Assembly (NCBI RefSeq): GCF_014644535.1
Contig: NZ_BMKW01000001.1
Coordinates: 434,001 to 498,000 of the forward strand
Direction of reading: 5' to 3'
Length of the DNA: 64,000 nt
Source: Neoroseomonas lacus
Lineage (GTDB): Bacteria; Pseudomonadota; Alphaproteobacteria; Acetobacterales; Acetobacteraceae
The notes under the pieces are model-generated. The model was given only the letters and a program-made list of their open reading frames with translations, did not search any database and was not told where the DNA came from. Below, piece by piece: positions 18,332 to 27,324 of this stretch. The position numbers and the translations under genes are program-made. How positions within the stretch are numbered: the first letter of the stretch is position 1; each line of letters opens with the position of its first letter.

Positions 18332-18790
18332 TCAGCCGATCAGGCCGCGCTTGTGTTCCGACAGCTGCACGCGTTCGGGCAGGAAGCCGCGCTTGAGCGC
18401 CGGGATCGCCTTGTACGGATCGCACTCGCCGCAGACGAAGATGTCGAGCGCGGCGTAGTCACGTTCCGGCCAGGAATGGATCGACACATGGCTTTCCGCC
18501 AGTACCAGCACACCCGACACGCCGCCATTGGGCGAGAAGTGATGGAAATGCCCGTGCAGGATGGTCGCCCCGGTCGCCAGCGCGGCTTCACGCAGCACCG
18601 CATCGATATGATCGGGGTCGTCGAGATTCGTCGCCCCCCACAGGTCGATGATCAGGTGCGTGCCGGCATAACGAATGCCGTTGCGCGCAATAAAGTAGTC
18701 CTTCTCGGGGTGCACCGAGCGGTCTTCGTCAATGTTCCGGGTGTCGCTCGGCAAATCCGAGACCATCCCCGGTTGGACGAGAGCATCCAT
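18332..18790 (-). CDS. speD: S-adenosylmethionine decarboxylase proenzyme
   Basis: A 152-residue SpeD of the bacterial class 1B type, supplying decarboxylated SAM to SpeE. The self-cleavage motif AESHVSIHSWPE is intact, with the Ser after Glu becoming the pyruvoyl group, and so is the FVCGECDPYKAI segment. The N-terminal 30 residues (MDALVQPGMVSDL...) are longer than in minimal homologs, so an internal start is possible. Confidence 0.95.
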   Translation of the reverse strand: MDALVQPGMVSDLPSDTRNIDEDRSVHPEKDYFIARNGIRYAGTHLIIDLWGATNLDDPDHIDAVLREAALATGATILHGHFHHFSPNGGVSGVLVLAESHVSIHSWPERDYAALDIFVCGECDPYKAIPALKRGFLPERVQLSEHKRGLIG

Positions 18791-18915
18791 GTGAGGGCTC
18801 CTTCCAGCCAGCAGATGACCAGGGCGATCGGTGAATTCCGATCATTGGGTCAACGGCCGGCGCATATGGGGCAAGGGGTCCGACAGCGCAAGTGAAATTA
18901 CGAGACAGCGCCGGA

Positions 18916-18944
18916 AAATTTGCAGATGTCCCCCCGGGGGGACA
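18916..18944 (-). terminator. Hairpin after the TPR-protein gene
   Basis: TGTCCCCCCGGGGGGACA (18927-18944) is a perfect palindrome 6 bases after the stop of the TPR gene. On the minus strand it is followed by TCTGCAAATTTTCC. It is a plausible terminator for the fliL-to-TPR operon. The palindrome has no loop, so the working hairpin must open a few central bases. Confidence 0.55.
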
Positions 18945-18950
18945 CGCATC

Positions 18951-21863
18951 TCAGCGCGCGACCTGCACCCCTGCCCGCAAGGCATCCAGCCGAGATGGCA
19001 ACAAGCGCATCATGCCGAGTTCCCGTTGCAGACGCGGCAGGTCGGACAGGCCGCGCACCGGGTCGGATGTCAACACGCCGAATGCCTCGGCCAGCGGCCC
19101 GTTTGCCATGCGCGTACCCTGCGCGGCGCGCAAGGCGGACAGCCCCGCATCGTCGCCGGCCAGCGCGAGATAGGCGGCCTGGCGCGCCAGCGCAGCCCGA
19201 TCCCCCTGCCCAAGTGGTTCGGACGCAACCGGCAGCATCGCGGCGAGATGGTCCGCCATCGCCGCCGCGGCGCCTGCCCAATCCCGCGCCTCGGCACGCA
19301 GGTCGGCCAGCGGCGCGGCGCCGGCGTGTCCGAGTGTGGCGAGCAGCGCCTCGGCCTCCGGGCGCGCGCCACTGCGCGCCATCGCGCGTGCGCGCAACAC
19401 CGTGCGCCGCATGGCCAGCGACGCTTCAGGATTGATCGATTCGCTGGCATCCAGCGCGGCGATCGTGCCCGCACTGTCCCCCTCGGCCGCGCGCACGGCC
19501 GCGAGCCGCGCGCCGATGGCCGCCCGCGCCGTACTGTCCGTCGTTGCGCCCATCGCACCTTGCAGCAAGGCCGCCGCGCGCTGTGGAAGGTCGAGACCGG
19601 CCAGCCTGTCGGCCAGCACGAGCACCGCCGCCTGACCGCGTGCCCCGGCCGGCAGCAGGTCGGGGCGCGTATCGAACAAGGTCGCGGCGGCAAGCGGCGG
19701 TGCGGTCTCCAGCGCCGAGGCGAAGGCATCCTGCAAGGCTGGACGCAGCGCCGCCGCCTGGTCGGGGAACAGCTTCCCCGTTTCATCGATCAGCGCGAAA
19801 GCCTGTTCACCCTGCCCCGCCTCCTGCCGCAACTCGGCGATGCGTCGGCGCAACGCGGGCTCCTCAGCACCGCCCCGCCAGGCATAGAGGGATTGCTCAA
19901 GCGCCTCAGCCGCCCCGGGCTTGTCGATGATGCCGGCGGTCAGCCGCAATTCCGCGAGGCGACGCATCGCTATCGCACGATCGTGGCGGTCTCGCCCGGC
20001 CACCAGCGCGCCATAGGCCGCGATCGCCGCATCCCGTTCGCCCCGCGCCTCAACCACCATGGCGCGCGCAAGGTCGAGACCCGGCGCGTCCCCCGCCTGG
20101 GCCAGCAGGGCGGCTGCCGCGGTCGCTTCCCCGCCGCTGGCCATGGCTTCAGCGGCCATCGGCAGCGTTCTGGCGCGCAGCGCCTCGGGGTAGGTCAGCA
20201 GCACCGGGGCACTCGCACGCAACGCGGCCGCGGCGTCCTGGCCACGGGCGATGGCCAGCAACGCGCGCCACACCACGACCTCATCACGCGACGGCAGCCG
20301 TGGATCGTCGATCGACCCGGCATCCTCGAGGCGACCGGACAGCAACGCGGCCACGCCATGGGCAAGCAGCAGACGAGGATCCTCCCGCGCCTCGGGGGAT
20401 TCGCGGAAGGCGATGGTGCCCATTGCCTGACCTTCCTGCGGCATGCCGAGCGCCAGGAGCGTCTCCGCCGCATCGCGCCGCACCGGCGCGCGCGCAAGCG
20501 GCGGGGCGGCGTTCACCGCGGTCAGCACATTGCGCAGCCGTTCGAGCAAGGTCTGCACGGAACCCGATGGCAAATCGAGCAGACGCGTCATCGCCGTCGC
20601 CGCGGCTGGCGGTTCGCGCCCGAGTTGCGGGCCGAGGCCGAGCGGTTCCGTCCCCGTTGCCTGCAGCGAGAAACGGTTCTCGGTCGTCACGCGCAGCGCC
20701 AGCCGATCCGACCGTGCCACGATCGCGGCCCCCTGCATGCTCGGCAGCAGGTCGAATTCCGGCAAGCGACGGGCCTGGTGCACGCCAGGCCCGGGCTGGC
20801 GCAAGGTGCCGACCAGCAGGGTTTCCCCGGTTGCCGGGTCGGCCAGGGTGACGCTGCCACCGGGAAGGCCGCCCTGCAGCAACAGGCGCGTCGGCGGCCC
20901 GGCATCGGCAATCGCACGCAGGTTCGCCGAATCGACGCGACTTGCTTCGGGCGTGACTTCCAGCACCCATGCCGCGCCGTCGCGTCGCACCGCGAGGTGC
21001 GCAGGGGCAGACAATGGCAGGCGGAGGGCAGTGGCCTCACCGGCCGGCTGCGCTTCCAGCCCGCCGAAGACTGGGTGGCCCCGCAAGGCGGACAGGTCGG
21101 TGTCGATGGCGCGGTCGAGCACGACATGGACCCAGTCACCGCGTCGGAACACAGCGAGGCCCGCCTCGGCACCGGCATCCAGCGCGATCGCAGGGGCGCC
21201 AGGAAGCAGCCTGATGGATGAGGGGCGCGCGCCAGGGAGCGCCGTCGCGCGGGTCGCCAAAGAGCGTGTGGCGGCGGGGCTTGCTGATGCAGCAGCCGTC
21301 ACGGGTACATGCGCTGCTGGCGTGGCGCCATGAGCGGCCGGCGCCACCGCTTGGCCGGGTGCCACGGCAGTTTGGGCCAAAGGCGCGGCTGCCTGGGGCA
21401 GCGCGGCGGCAATGGGTTCGGCAGCGGGTGGCGGTGCTGCTGCTGCCAGCCGCGTCCGGGTCGGTGGCGGCGTGGGTGCGCGGGCCGGCGGTGCCGGCTC
21501 GGCAGCCGCGACGGGGTCGCGCACATCCACCACGATGCGGTTGCCGAGGCGGAAGGCCAGCGGCCGCGCGCCCGGTGGGATGCGAAGCGCGATCGCCTCG
21601 CCATCCTGGTCGATGGCCAGCACATTGCGCGGCGGGCGTCGCACCGCGGCAAGGTCGATCCGTGCCGGCGCGGCGAAGCGTATGACGACCCGCCCATCCT
21701 GTTCCTCAAGGCTATACCCGACCCGGGACGGCCAGTCGAAGACCAGCCGCCCCCGATCGGGATGGGTACCAACGCGCACGCCGATGCGCGGCGCCTCCTG
21801 CCCCCACGCCACCGGCATGAACGCAAGCAGCGCGAGAAACAGCAGCGCCGGTAGACGCATCAA
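18951..21863 (-). CDS. Large secreted or periplasmic TPR-like protein of the motility operon
   Basis: A 970-residue protein with a signal peptide (to about residue 21, PVAWG-Q) and an N-terminal beta-rich region (residues 25-115) resembling an AMIN-type domain. A long Pro/Ala-rich linker follows (about 117-210), then a second beta region, then roughly 450 residues of alanine-rich helical repeats like tetratricopeptide repeats. It overlaps cheZ by 4 bases, so it belongs to the fliL-fliM-motE-cheY-cheZ operon. The domain plan suggests a peptidoglycan-binding scaffold for motor or polar assembly, comparable in plan to FimV-type proteins. That is inference. Confidence 0.75.
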   Translation of the reverse strand: MMRLPALLFLALLAFMPVAWGQEAPRIGVRVGTHPDRGRLVFDWPSRVGYSLEEQDGRVVIRFAAPARIDLAAVRRPPRNVLAIDQDGEAIALRIPPGARPLAFRLGNRIVVDVRDPVAAAEPAPPARAPTPPPTRTRLAAAAPPPAAEPIAAALPQAAAPLAQTAVAPGQAVAPAAHGATPAAHVPVTAAASASPAATRSLATRATALPGARPSSIRLLPGAPAIALDAGAEAGLAVFRRGDWVHVVLDRAIDTDLSALRGHPVFGGLEAQPAGEATALRLPLSAPAHLAVRRDGAAWVLEVTPEASRVDSANLRAIADAGPPTRLLLQGGLPGGSVTLADPATGETLLVGTLRQPGPGVHQARRLPEFDLLPSMQGAAIVARSDRLALRVTTENRFSLQATGTEPLGLGPQLGREPPAAATAMTRLLDLPSGSVQTLLERLRNVLTAVNAAPPLARAPVRRDAAETLLALGMPQEGQAMGTIAFRESPEAREDPRLLLAHGVAALLSGRLEDAGSIDDPRLPSRDEVVVWRALLAIARGQDAAAALRASAPVLLTYPEALRARTLPMAAEAMASGGEATAAAALLAQAGDAPGLDLARAMVVEARGERDAAIAAYGALVAGRDRHDRAIAMRRLAELRLTAGIIDKPGAAEALEQSLYAWRGGAEEPALRRRIAELRQEAGQGEQAFALIDETGKLFPDQAAALRPALQDAFASALETAPPLAAATLFDTRPDLLPAGARGQAAVLVLADRLAGLDLPQRAAALLQGAMGATTDSTARAAIGARLAAVRAAEGDSAGTIAALDASESINPEASLAMRRTVLRARAMARSGARPEAEALLATLGHAGAAPLADLRAEARDWAGAAAAMADHLAAMLPVASEPLGQGDRAALARQAAYLALAGDDAGLSALRAAQGTRMANGPLAEAFGVLTSDPVRGLSDLPRLQRELGMMRLLPSRLDALRAGVQVAR

Positions 21864-22453
21864 TCGAAACTCGCCAGCAGGCGGTCGATCTCCTCCTGCG
21901 AGGAGCCACCACCGGGCAGCTGCGGGCCATTCGCCAGTTCCTGGCCCTCGGTGCGTGGCGCGGACGGGGGCGGTGGCACCGCCATCGGTCGCCCCGTGGC
22001 GTTGGAGACGGCTGCCTCGACGCGAGCTTCGATCGCCTTCAACGCGGAGACCACCTTGCCGATGCGCTGGCCGGTGATGTCTTGGAAGGAGCAGGCCTCA
22101 TAAATGCGTGTCACGGCGTCTTGCAGGGCGGCGGCCGCGTCCGCGGGCACCTGCGACTGCAGCCGTTCGAGCACTTCGCAGCAGTCGAGGATCTCGTTGG
22201 TCGCCTCCGCCGTGTGGCCGACGATCGCGTCGAGTTCATCGGTCGCCGAGGGAATGTGCGCGCCGGTGATGTCATCCACCGACAGCGCCGCGATCTCCGC
22301 CTTGGCGCGGGCGATGGTGCGGCCGAGCGCCTCAAGCTCGGCCAACAACGCCGCTTCACGCGCCGTGAGGTCGCCCGACATGGAGCCGAGCACGGCACGC
22401 ACGGCCGCTTCGACGCGGTCGCCTTCCGGATCCCCGGGGATACCGTCAGGCAT
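21860..22453 (-). CDS. cheZ: CheZ-like CheY phosphatase
   Basis: A 197-residue helical protein. The central EACSFQDITGQRIGKVV segment contains the CheZ catalytic Asp/Gln arrangement (D and Q of QDITGQ). The extreme C-terminus, QEEIDRLLASFD, matches the CheY-binding tail of CheZ, joined by a Pro-rich linker. It would dephosphorylate CheY-P at the motor. It overlaps cheY by 8 bases. Confidence 0.88.
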   Translation of the reverse strand: MPDGIPGDPEGDRVEAAVRAVLGSMSGDLTAREAALLAELEALGRTIARAKAEIAALSVDDITGAHIPSATDELDAIVGHTAEATNEILDCCEVLERLQSQVPADAAAALQDAVTRIYEACSFQDITGQRIGKVVSALKAIEARVEAAVSNATGRPMAVPPPPSAPRTEGQELANGPQLPGGGSSQEEIDRLLASFD

Positions 22454-22826
22454 GGACCGACACCTTCTCGATCTTGTCCTTCAGCGTCTCGGCGTTGAAG
22501 GGCTTCACGATGTAGTTCGAGACGCCGGCAGCCTTGGCCGCGACCACGTTCTCGGTCTTGCTTTCGGCCGTGATCATGATGAAGGGCATGTTCTTCAGCC
22601 GCGCGTCGGCACGAACCTCCTTCAGCAGGTCGAGCCCGGTCATCGGCGCCATGTTCCAGTCGCTGATGACGAGGCCGAAATTGCCGGCGCGCAGCTTGGC
22701 CAGCGCCTCCTGCCCATCGGTCGCCTCATCGACATTGTTGAAGTCGAGCTGCTTCAGCAGATTGCGGATGATGCGCAGCATCGTCCGGTAGTCGTCCACG
22801 ATCAGGACGTTGGTATTCCTGTCCAT
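22446..22826 (-). CDS. cheY: Chemotaxis response regulator CheY
   Basis: A 126-residue single-domain receiver. It has the acidic pair D11/D12, phospho-acceptor D56 in VISDWNM, T86 and K108, all in canonical places. The DWNMAPMTGLDLLK stretch is typical of motor-binding CheY. It is encoded just before cheZ in the fliM operon, with no cheA or cheW in view. Confidence 0.96.
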   Translation of the reverse strand: MDRNTNVLIVDDYRTMLRIIRNLLKQLDFNNVDEATDGQEALAKLRAGNFGLVISDWNMAPMTGLDLLKEVRADARLKNMPFIMITAESKTENVVAAKAAGVSNYIVKPFNAETLKDKIEKVSVHA

Positions 22827-22856
22827 CGGTCCGGTCTTGCCTCCTGTCTGGTAAGT

Positions 22857-23495
22857 TCAATCCGCCACGGTCTGGCGTGCGCGATGGCGCGCCAACTCCG
22901 CCGTCACCATCCGCGCCCGTTCCGGGCGCATCGCGCCGATCACGGGTGCCGCCTTGCGCTCGCTCATGCGGTCGAGAATCTCTACCAGCACAGGCATTTC
23001 GAGTTCGTTGAAGATGGTCGCCGCATCGCGCGGGCGCATCGTTTCATAGGTGCGCACCAGGCCTCGCCAGCCTGCCTCCTCCTGTTCGCTGTGCGTGCGG
23101 TCGAGGGATTCGATCCGCCGTTGCATGGCAGTGAGTTCCTCGACGCGCCGTGCCAGGCGCTGCTCGGTCGCCTGCAACACGACCTCCTGCGCGGCGACCG
23201 CTTGCTCGCGCGCTTCCAGTTCCGTCCGTCGCGCACGCAGCTGTTCGAGCAACGCGCGTTCGGCCACCGCCGCCGGATCGGGCGGCGACGGTGCCGGCGG
23301 CGGTGCCTGGGGCCGAGCCGGGGTCACCGCCGGGCCCGGCGCATGGGCCGCCGGCGCCGGTTCCGAGGCCCGCGCCGGGGCCATCACCGGCAATGCCGGC
23401 GCGCGCAAGGCGGTCAGCAACGCCTCGGCCTTGACCAGGAACAGCCCCGCCATGGCCAGGATGGCCGCGGGCAGCAGGCGCGGGCGCCATGTCAT
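22857..23495 (-). CDS. motE: MotE-like flagellar protein (MgtE-N type)
   Basis: A 212-residue protein. An N-terminal membrane/signal segment (about 5-22) is followed by a Pro/Ala-rich linker, a coiled coil (about 80-140), and a C-terminal MgtE_N-like helical domain (YETMRPRDAATIFNELEMPVLVEILDRM). This plan fits the alphaproteobacterial MotE family, in which MotE is a chaperone for MotC. It is encoded between cheY and the DUF6468-like gene and overlaps the latter by 4 bases. Confidence 0.8.
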   Translation of the reverse strand: MTWRPRLLPAAILAMAGLFLVKAEALLTALRAPALPVMAPARASEPAPAAHAPGPAVTPARPQAPPPAPSPPDPAAVAERALLEQLRARRTELEAREQAVAAQEVVLQATEQRLARRVEELTAMQRRIESLDRTHSEQEEAGWRGLVRTYETMRPRDAATIFNELEMPVLVEILDRMSERKAAPVIGAMRPERARMVTAELARHRARQTVAD

Positions 23496-23923
23496 CGCGC
23501 GGCCCGCGCCCCGAGGGTGATGGCGCGCAGCAAGTCGCGCTCGGCCTGGCTCTGCAAGGGGACGGGCTCGGCCGGGCGCGGCGTCTCATTGGCGATCGGC
23601 CGGCCGGCACGCACCAGGCCCTCAAGCCGGTCAGCCAGGGCTTCGGCACGCTCGACGAGGTAGCGCAGGTCGTCGCGCAGAGGCTCGGCCGTCGCGGTGC
23701 GCTCGGCGACCTGCCGGCCGGCCAGTTCCGCCGAGGCGCGCAGCCGCACCATCGCCGCCTCGGCCATGCGCGCGGCCTCGCTCAACCCCTGCGCACTGCC
23801 CTCCAGTGCCGATCGGTCGGCACGGATTTCGCGCAGCGCGCGTTCCAGCCGCAGCGCGAACGGGATCGCCGCGCCGAGCATCAACAGCAGCGCCAGTTGC
23901 AGGACCCATTCGAGCATCGTCAT
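23492..23923 (-). CDS. DUF6468-like membrane-anchored coiled-coil protein
   Basis: A 143-residue protein with one N-terminal membrane segment (about 4-24) followed by a long charged coiled coil and a short conserved C-terminal RDLLRAITLGARAAR. Placement between fliM and the motE-like gene with 4-base overlaps on both sides matches the small alphaproteobacterial motility family I know as DUF6468; that family name is recalled, not checked. It is probably a motor-associated membrane protein. Confidence 0.7.
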   Translation of the reverse strand: MTMLEWVLQLALLLMLGAAIPFALRLERALREIRADRSALEGSAQGLSEAARMAEAAMVRLRASAELAGRQVAERTATAEPLRDDLRYLVERAEALADRLEGLVRAGRPIANETPRPAEPVPLQSQAERDLLRAITLGARAAR

Positions 23924-25038
23924 GCCGCCGCCCCCGCCACGCCGCGACCGCGTTCCAATTCCCGCGAAATGCGTACCGCAAGGCGCTGTTCCTGCCGGCC
24001 GAGTTCACCTTCGAACAACGGCACCTCCCCGCAGCGCAGTCGCACCGGCGCGCCCGGCGAAACGCCGAGGGCAATGCGGTCGCCGACCTTCAGGCTGATG
24101 ACCGAGGAGAGCGGCACCATCTGTTCATCGAGCACGACGTCGAGCGCGACCTCGGTCGAGCGCAACTCCTCGGCGAGGTGGGTCTCCCAGATGCTGTCGC
24201 GGCCGAATTTCTCGCCCATGAACTGCTGCAACAGCAGCTCGCGCACCGGCTCCAGCGTGGCATAGGGCAGCAGCAATTCGAGCTTGCCGCCACGGTCCTC
24301 CATGTCGACGCGCAGCCGCACCAGCACGCAGGCATTGGACGGCCGCGAGATGGCGGCGAAGCGCGGATTCACCTCCAGTCGCTCGAAGCCGAACACCACG
24401 GGGCACAGCGGTTCGAAGGCGGCGGTCAGGTCGTCGAGCACCACGCCGATCAGGCGTTCGACCAGGGTGCGTTCGATGGTGGTGTAGGGGCGGCCTTCGA
24501 TGCGCATCGCCGCGGTGCCGCGCCGCCCGCCCAGCAGCACGTCCACCACGGAATAGATCAGCGCGGAATCGACCACGACCAGGCCGTAATTGTCCCATTG
24601 CTCGGCGCGCGTCACGCCCAGCATCGCCGGCAGCGGGATGGAATTCAGGTAGTCGGCGAAACGCAGCGAGACGATGCCGTCGATCGACACTTCAACGTTG
24701 TCGGAAGTGAAGTTGCGGAGCGTGGTGGACATCAGCCGGACCATGCGATCAAAGACGATCTCCAGCATGGGCAGGCGTTCATAGGAGACGAGGCCCGAGG
24801 AGATGATCCTCTGGATTCCGCTCTCCTCGCTGCCGTCGCCGCCCTTGCTGTCGAAGCCGAGCAGGCTGTCGATCTCGGCCTGGTTGAGCACCCGCGCGGC
24901 ATCCGGCCCCGGTGAGGCTTCCCCGGCGCCGGCGGCCGCGGCGGCATCGCTGCCGGTGCTCTCCTCCTCATCCAATGCCGCGCCCCAGGCGGCGGCGAGG
25001 TCGTCGTCGGATTGCTCGCTGCCGGACTCCCCGCTCAT
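23920..25038 (-). CDS. fliM: Flagellar motor switch protein FliM
   Basis: A 372-residue switch (C-ring) protein. After an acidic N-terminal region it has the core FliM sequence (LNQAEIDSLLGFD, GIQRIISSGLVSYERLPMLE) and the C-terminal SpoA domain (VALDVVLDEQMVPLSSVISLKVGDRI). The N-terminal region is longer and more acidic than usual. It overlaps fliL by 4 bases. Confidence 0.97.
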   Translation of the reverse strand: MSGESGSEQSDDDLAAAWGAALDEEESTGSDAAAAAGAGEASPGPDAARVLNQAEIDSLLGFDSKGGDGSEESGIQRIISSGLVSYERLPMLEIVFDRMVRLMSTTLRNFTSDNVEVSIDGIVSLRFADYLNSIPLPAMLGVTRAEQWDNYGLVVVDSALIYSVVDVLLGGRRGTAAMRIEGRPYTTIERTLVERLIGVVLDDLTAAFEPLCPVVFGFERLEVNPRFAAISRPSNACVLVRLRVDMEDRGGKLELLLPYATLEPVRELLLQQFMGEKFGRDSIWETHLAEELRSTEVALDVVLDEQMVPLSSVISLKVGDRIALGVSPGAPVRLRCGEVPLFEGELGRQEQRLAVRISRELERGRGVAGAAA

Positions 25039-25574
25039 TGCACGAGAATCTCCGTGAACAGCACATCGGTGATGCGCGGGGCGGGCTGCGTGCTGCCCGC
25101 TGGCGGCGCGACGGCGATATTGGCGCGCGCCATCAACTCCTCGCGCAGGCGCTGGGTGCCGGCGGAACCGCGCAGTTCCTCGGGGCGCATCTCGCGCAGG
25201 TGGGTCTGGAACAGGTCGAGCAGGCGGGGCAGCGCGAGCTGGATCGCCGCCGCATCCTCGGCCCGCGTGATCTCGAGCTTGCTACGCAGCTTCACATAGA
25301 CCGGCCGCCGCCCGGTGGCATTCAGATTGGCGATGATCTCGGGCATCTCGAAAAAGGCGGGCGGGCGCGGCGGCTCGGCCGCCGCCGTCCGGCCGTGTTC
25401 GTCCGCCGGATGCGCTCCCACGCCGAACATTGATGGCAGGATGTCGCTGAACCACAGCCCCGCCCCGATGCCGCCCAGCAGCAACGGCAGGGCAATCAGG
25501 ATGAGCTTCTTCCTTCCCCCGCCGCCCTTGCCCGCTGCCATCTCGACTTGCTCGGCCGCTGCCGCCGCTGCCAT
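25035..25574 (-). CDS. fliL: Flagellar basal body-associated protein FliL
   Basis: A 179-residue single-pass inner-membrane protein that supports stator function. It has a cytoplasmic Gly/Lys-rich head, a membrane segment (about 23-45) and a periplasmic domain ending DVLFTEILVQ, the typical FliL C-terminus. ATG at 25574 is used because AGGAGG lies 6 bases upstream. An in-frame ATG at 25601 lacks such a site. First gene of the minus operon. Confidence 0.93.
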   Translation of the reverse strand: MAAAAAAEQVEMAAGKGGGGRKKLILIALPLLLGGIGAGLWFSDILPSMFGVGAHPADEHGRTAAAEPPRPPAFFEMPEIIANLNATGRRPVYVKLRSKLEITRAEDAAAIQLALPRLLDLFQTHLREMRPEELRGSAGTQRLREELMARANIAVAPPAGSTQPAPRITDVLFTEILVQ

Positions 25575-25717
25575 GCCATGCCTCCTGTAAGGGGGCAGCA
25601 TCCACGGGCCTCGTTAAGGAAGGCTTGCGGCGGCGGAAACCGGCCCTGGACTGCCGGGTACCAGGCCGCCCCTGCCGGCTGCCGGCAGCAAATGCCGCCC
25701 CACTGGGCGCCCCGGAC

Positions 25718-25733
25718 TGGCACGGCGGTTGCC
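25718..25733 (+). promoter_or_regulatory. Sigma-54 promoter for flgF operon
   Basis: TGGCACGGCGGTTGCC matches the sigma-54 consensus TGGCACG-N4-TTGC with the required 10 bases between GG and GC. It lies 50 bases before the flgF ATG in the correct orientation, giving a short leader. The TGGCACG half is perfect. Confidence 0.82.
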
Positions 25734-25782
25734 CCGCCCGGCTGCCCCCGACGGACGATGCCGGGGCGACGGAGACCACGGC

Positions 25783-26526
25783 ATGGACAACCCCGGCTAC
25801 ATCATCCTCTCGCGGCTTTCGTTGCAGAGCCGTGCCACCGAGATCCTGGCGCACAACGTCGCCAATGCCGACACGCCAGGCTACCGCGCGCAGCGCCCGG
25901 TCTTCGCCGAATATGTCGCGCGCCAGGAAGCTGGCGCCGTGCCGCCCGGCGGCCGGCCGGTCGCCTATGTGCAGGACCGCGCCACCTGGCGGGAGATGGA
26001 ACCGGGCGCGATCCAGTCCACCGGCAACCCGCTCGACGTCGCGATCAGCGGTGAGGGCTTCTTCGCCGTCGAGACCCCGCGCGGCGAGCGCTTCACCCGC
26101 GCCGGGCGCTTCTCGCTCAGCGGCGACGGCCGCATCGTCGACATGGAGGGCCATGCGGTGATGGGCGCCGGCGGCGCGCCGATCGCCGTCTCGCCCAACG
26201 ACACCCGCATCACCATCCAGGGCGACGGCACCGTGCGCAGCGAGAACGGCACGCTCGGCCAGTTGCGCGTGGTGCGCTTCGACAATCCACAGACACTGCG
26301 CGCCGAGGGCGACCGGCTGTTCGACCCGGCCGGCGAGCCGCCGCAGCAGGTCGACCGTCCGCAGGTCGTCCAGGGGGCGCTCGAGGGCAGCAATGTTCGC
26401 CCCATCATGGAAATGACCCGCCTGACCACCGAGCTGCGCGAATTCCAATTCGCCGCCCAGTTCGCCGAGAAGGAAGGCGAACGCTTGTCCACCGCCGTCG
26501 AGCGCATCCTGCGCCGCCGCTCGTAA
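25783..26526 (+). CDS. flgF: Flagellar basal-body rod protein FlgF
   Basis: A 247-residue proximal/distal rod subunit. The N-terminal SRLSLQSRATEILAHNVANADTPGY motif and the C-terminal EFQFAAQFAEKEGERLSTAVERI helix are present. ATG at 25783 is preferred over an in-frame ATG at 25729 because it gives the standard MDNPGYIIL start and lies downstream of the sigma-54 site with GGAG ahead. First gene of the flgF-flgG-flgA-flgH operon. Confidence 0.95.
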   Translation: MDNPGYIILSRLSLQSRATEILAHNVANADTPGYRAQRPVFAEYVARQEAGAVPPGGRPVAYVQDRATWREMEPGAIQSTGNPLDVAISGEGFFAVETPRGERFTRAGRFSLSGDGRIVDMEGHAVMGAGGAPIAVSPNDTRITIQGDGTVRSENGTLGQLRVVRFDNPQTLRAEGDRLFDPAGEPPQQVDRPQVVQGALEGSNVRPIMEMTRLTTELREFQFAAQFAEKEGERLSTAVERILRRRS

Positions 26527-26538
26527 GGATCACGCCCG

Positions 26539-27324
26539 ATGCGTTCCCTCACCATCGCCGCCACGGGCATGATGGCCCAGCAGAACAACGTTGAAGTCAT
26601 TTCCAACAACATCGCCAACATCTCGACCACCGGCTTCAAGCGGCGTCGGGCGGAATTCCAGGACCTGATTTACCAGAATCTGCGCCGCACCGGATCGCAA
26701 TCGGCCGACACCGGCACGACGCTGCCCTCCGGCGCGCAGATTGGCCTCGGCGTGCGCACCGCCGCGGTCTACCGGATCAGCGAACAGGGCAATCTGCAGC
26801 AGACCGAGAACCGCTTCGACCTCGCCATCCGCGGCAATGGCTTCTTCCAGATCCAGATGCCCTCCGGCGAGACGGCCTATACCCGCGACGGCACCTTCGG
26901 CCTCTCGGCGGAAGGCACCATCGTCACGGCGGAAGGCTTCATCGTGCAGCCGGGCATCACCATCCCGGCCAATGCGCGCGACGTCACCATCAACGCCAAT
27001 GGCGAGGTGCTCGCCAAGATCGACGGCCAGGTGGCGCCGCAGAATGTCGGGCAGATCCAGCTCGCCATCTTCGCCAATGAAGGTGGGCTCGAAGCGGTCG
27101 GCGACAACCTGTTCCTCTCCACCCCTTCCTCCGGTGAGTCGCAGCAGGGCTCACCCGGTGCGGTCGGCTACGGCCAGACCATGCAGGGCTTCATCGAGAC
27201 GTCCAACGTCAATGTCGTGCAGGAGATCACCTCCCTGATCACCGCCCAGCGCGCCTATGAGATGAACTCGCGCGTCATCACCGCGTCCGACGAGATGCTC
27301 TCGACCCTGACGAGGCTGCGGTGA
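26539..27324 (+). CDS. flgG: Flagellar distal rod protein FlgG
   Basis: A 261-residue distal rod protein with the canonical MRSLTIAATGMMAQQNNVEV start, the NNIANISTTGFKRRRAEFQDL motif and the VNVVQEITSLITAQRAYEMNS C-terminal helix. It begins 12 bases after flgF, and its stop overlaps the flgA start. Confidence 0.98.
   Translation: MRSLTIAATGMMAQQNNVEVISNNIANISTTGFKRRRAEFQDLIYQNLRRTGSQSADTGTTLPSGAQIGLGVRTAAVYRISEQGNLQQTENRFDLAIRGNGFFQIQMPSGETAYTRDGTFGLSAEGTIVTAEGFIVQPGITIPANARDVTINANGEVLAKIDGQVAPQNVGQIQLAIFANEGGLEAVGDNLFLSTPSSGESQQGSPGAVGYGQTMQGFIETSNVNVVQEITSLITAQRAYEMNSRVITASDEMLSTLTRLR

Noticed and set aside
18831..21221. Long plus-strand frame opposite the TPR protein gene
   Set aside because: The minus-strand protein has a signal peptide and a 4-base overlap with cheZ; the plus frame has no such support.
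25575..25717. Sigma-54 promoter for fliL on the minus strand
   Set aside because: The only spacing-compatible site (around 25632-25648) has poor consensus.
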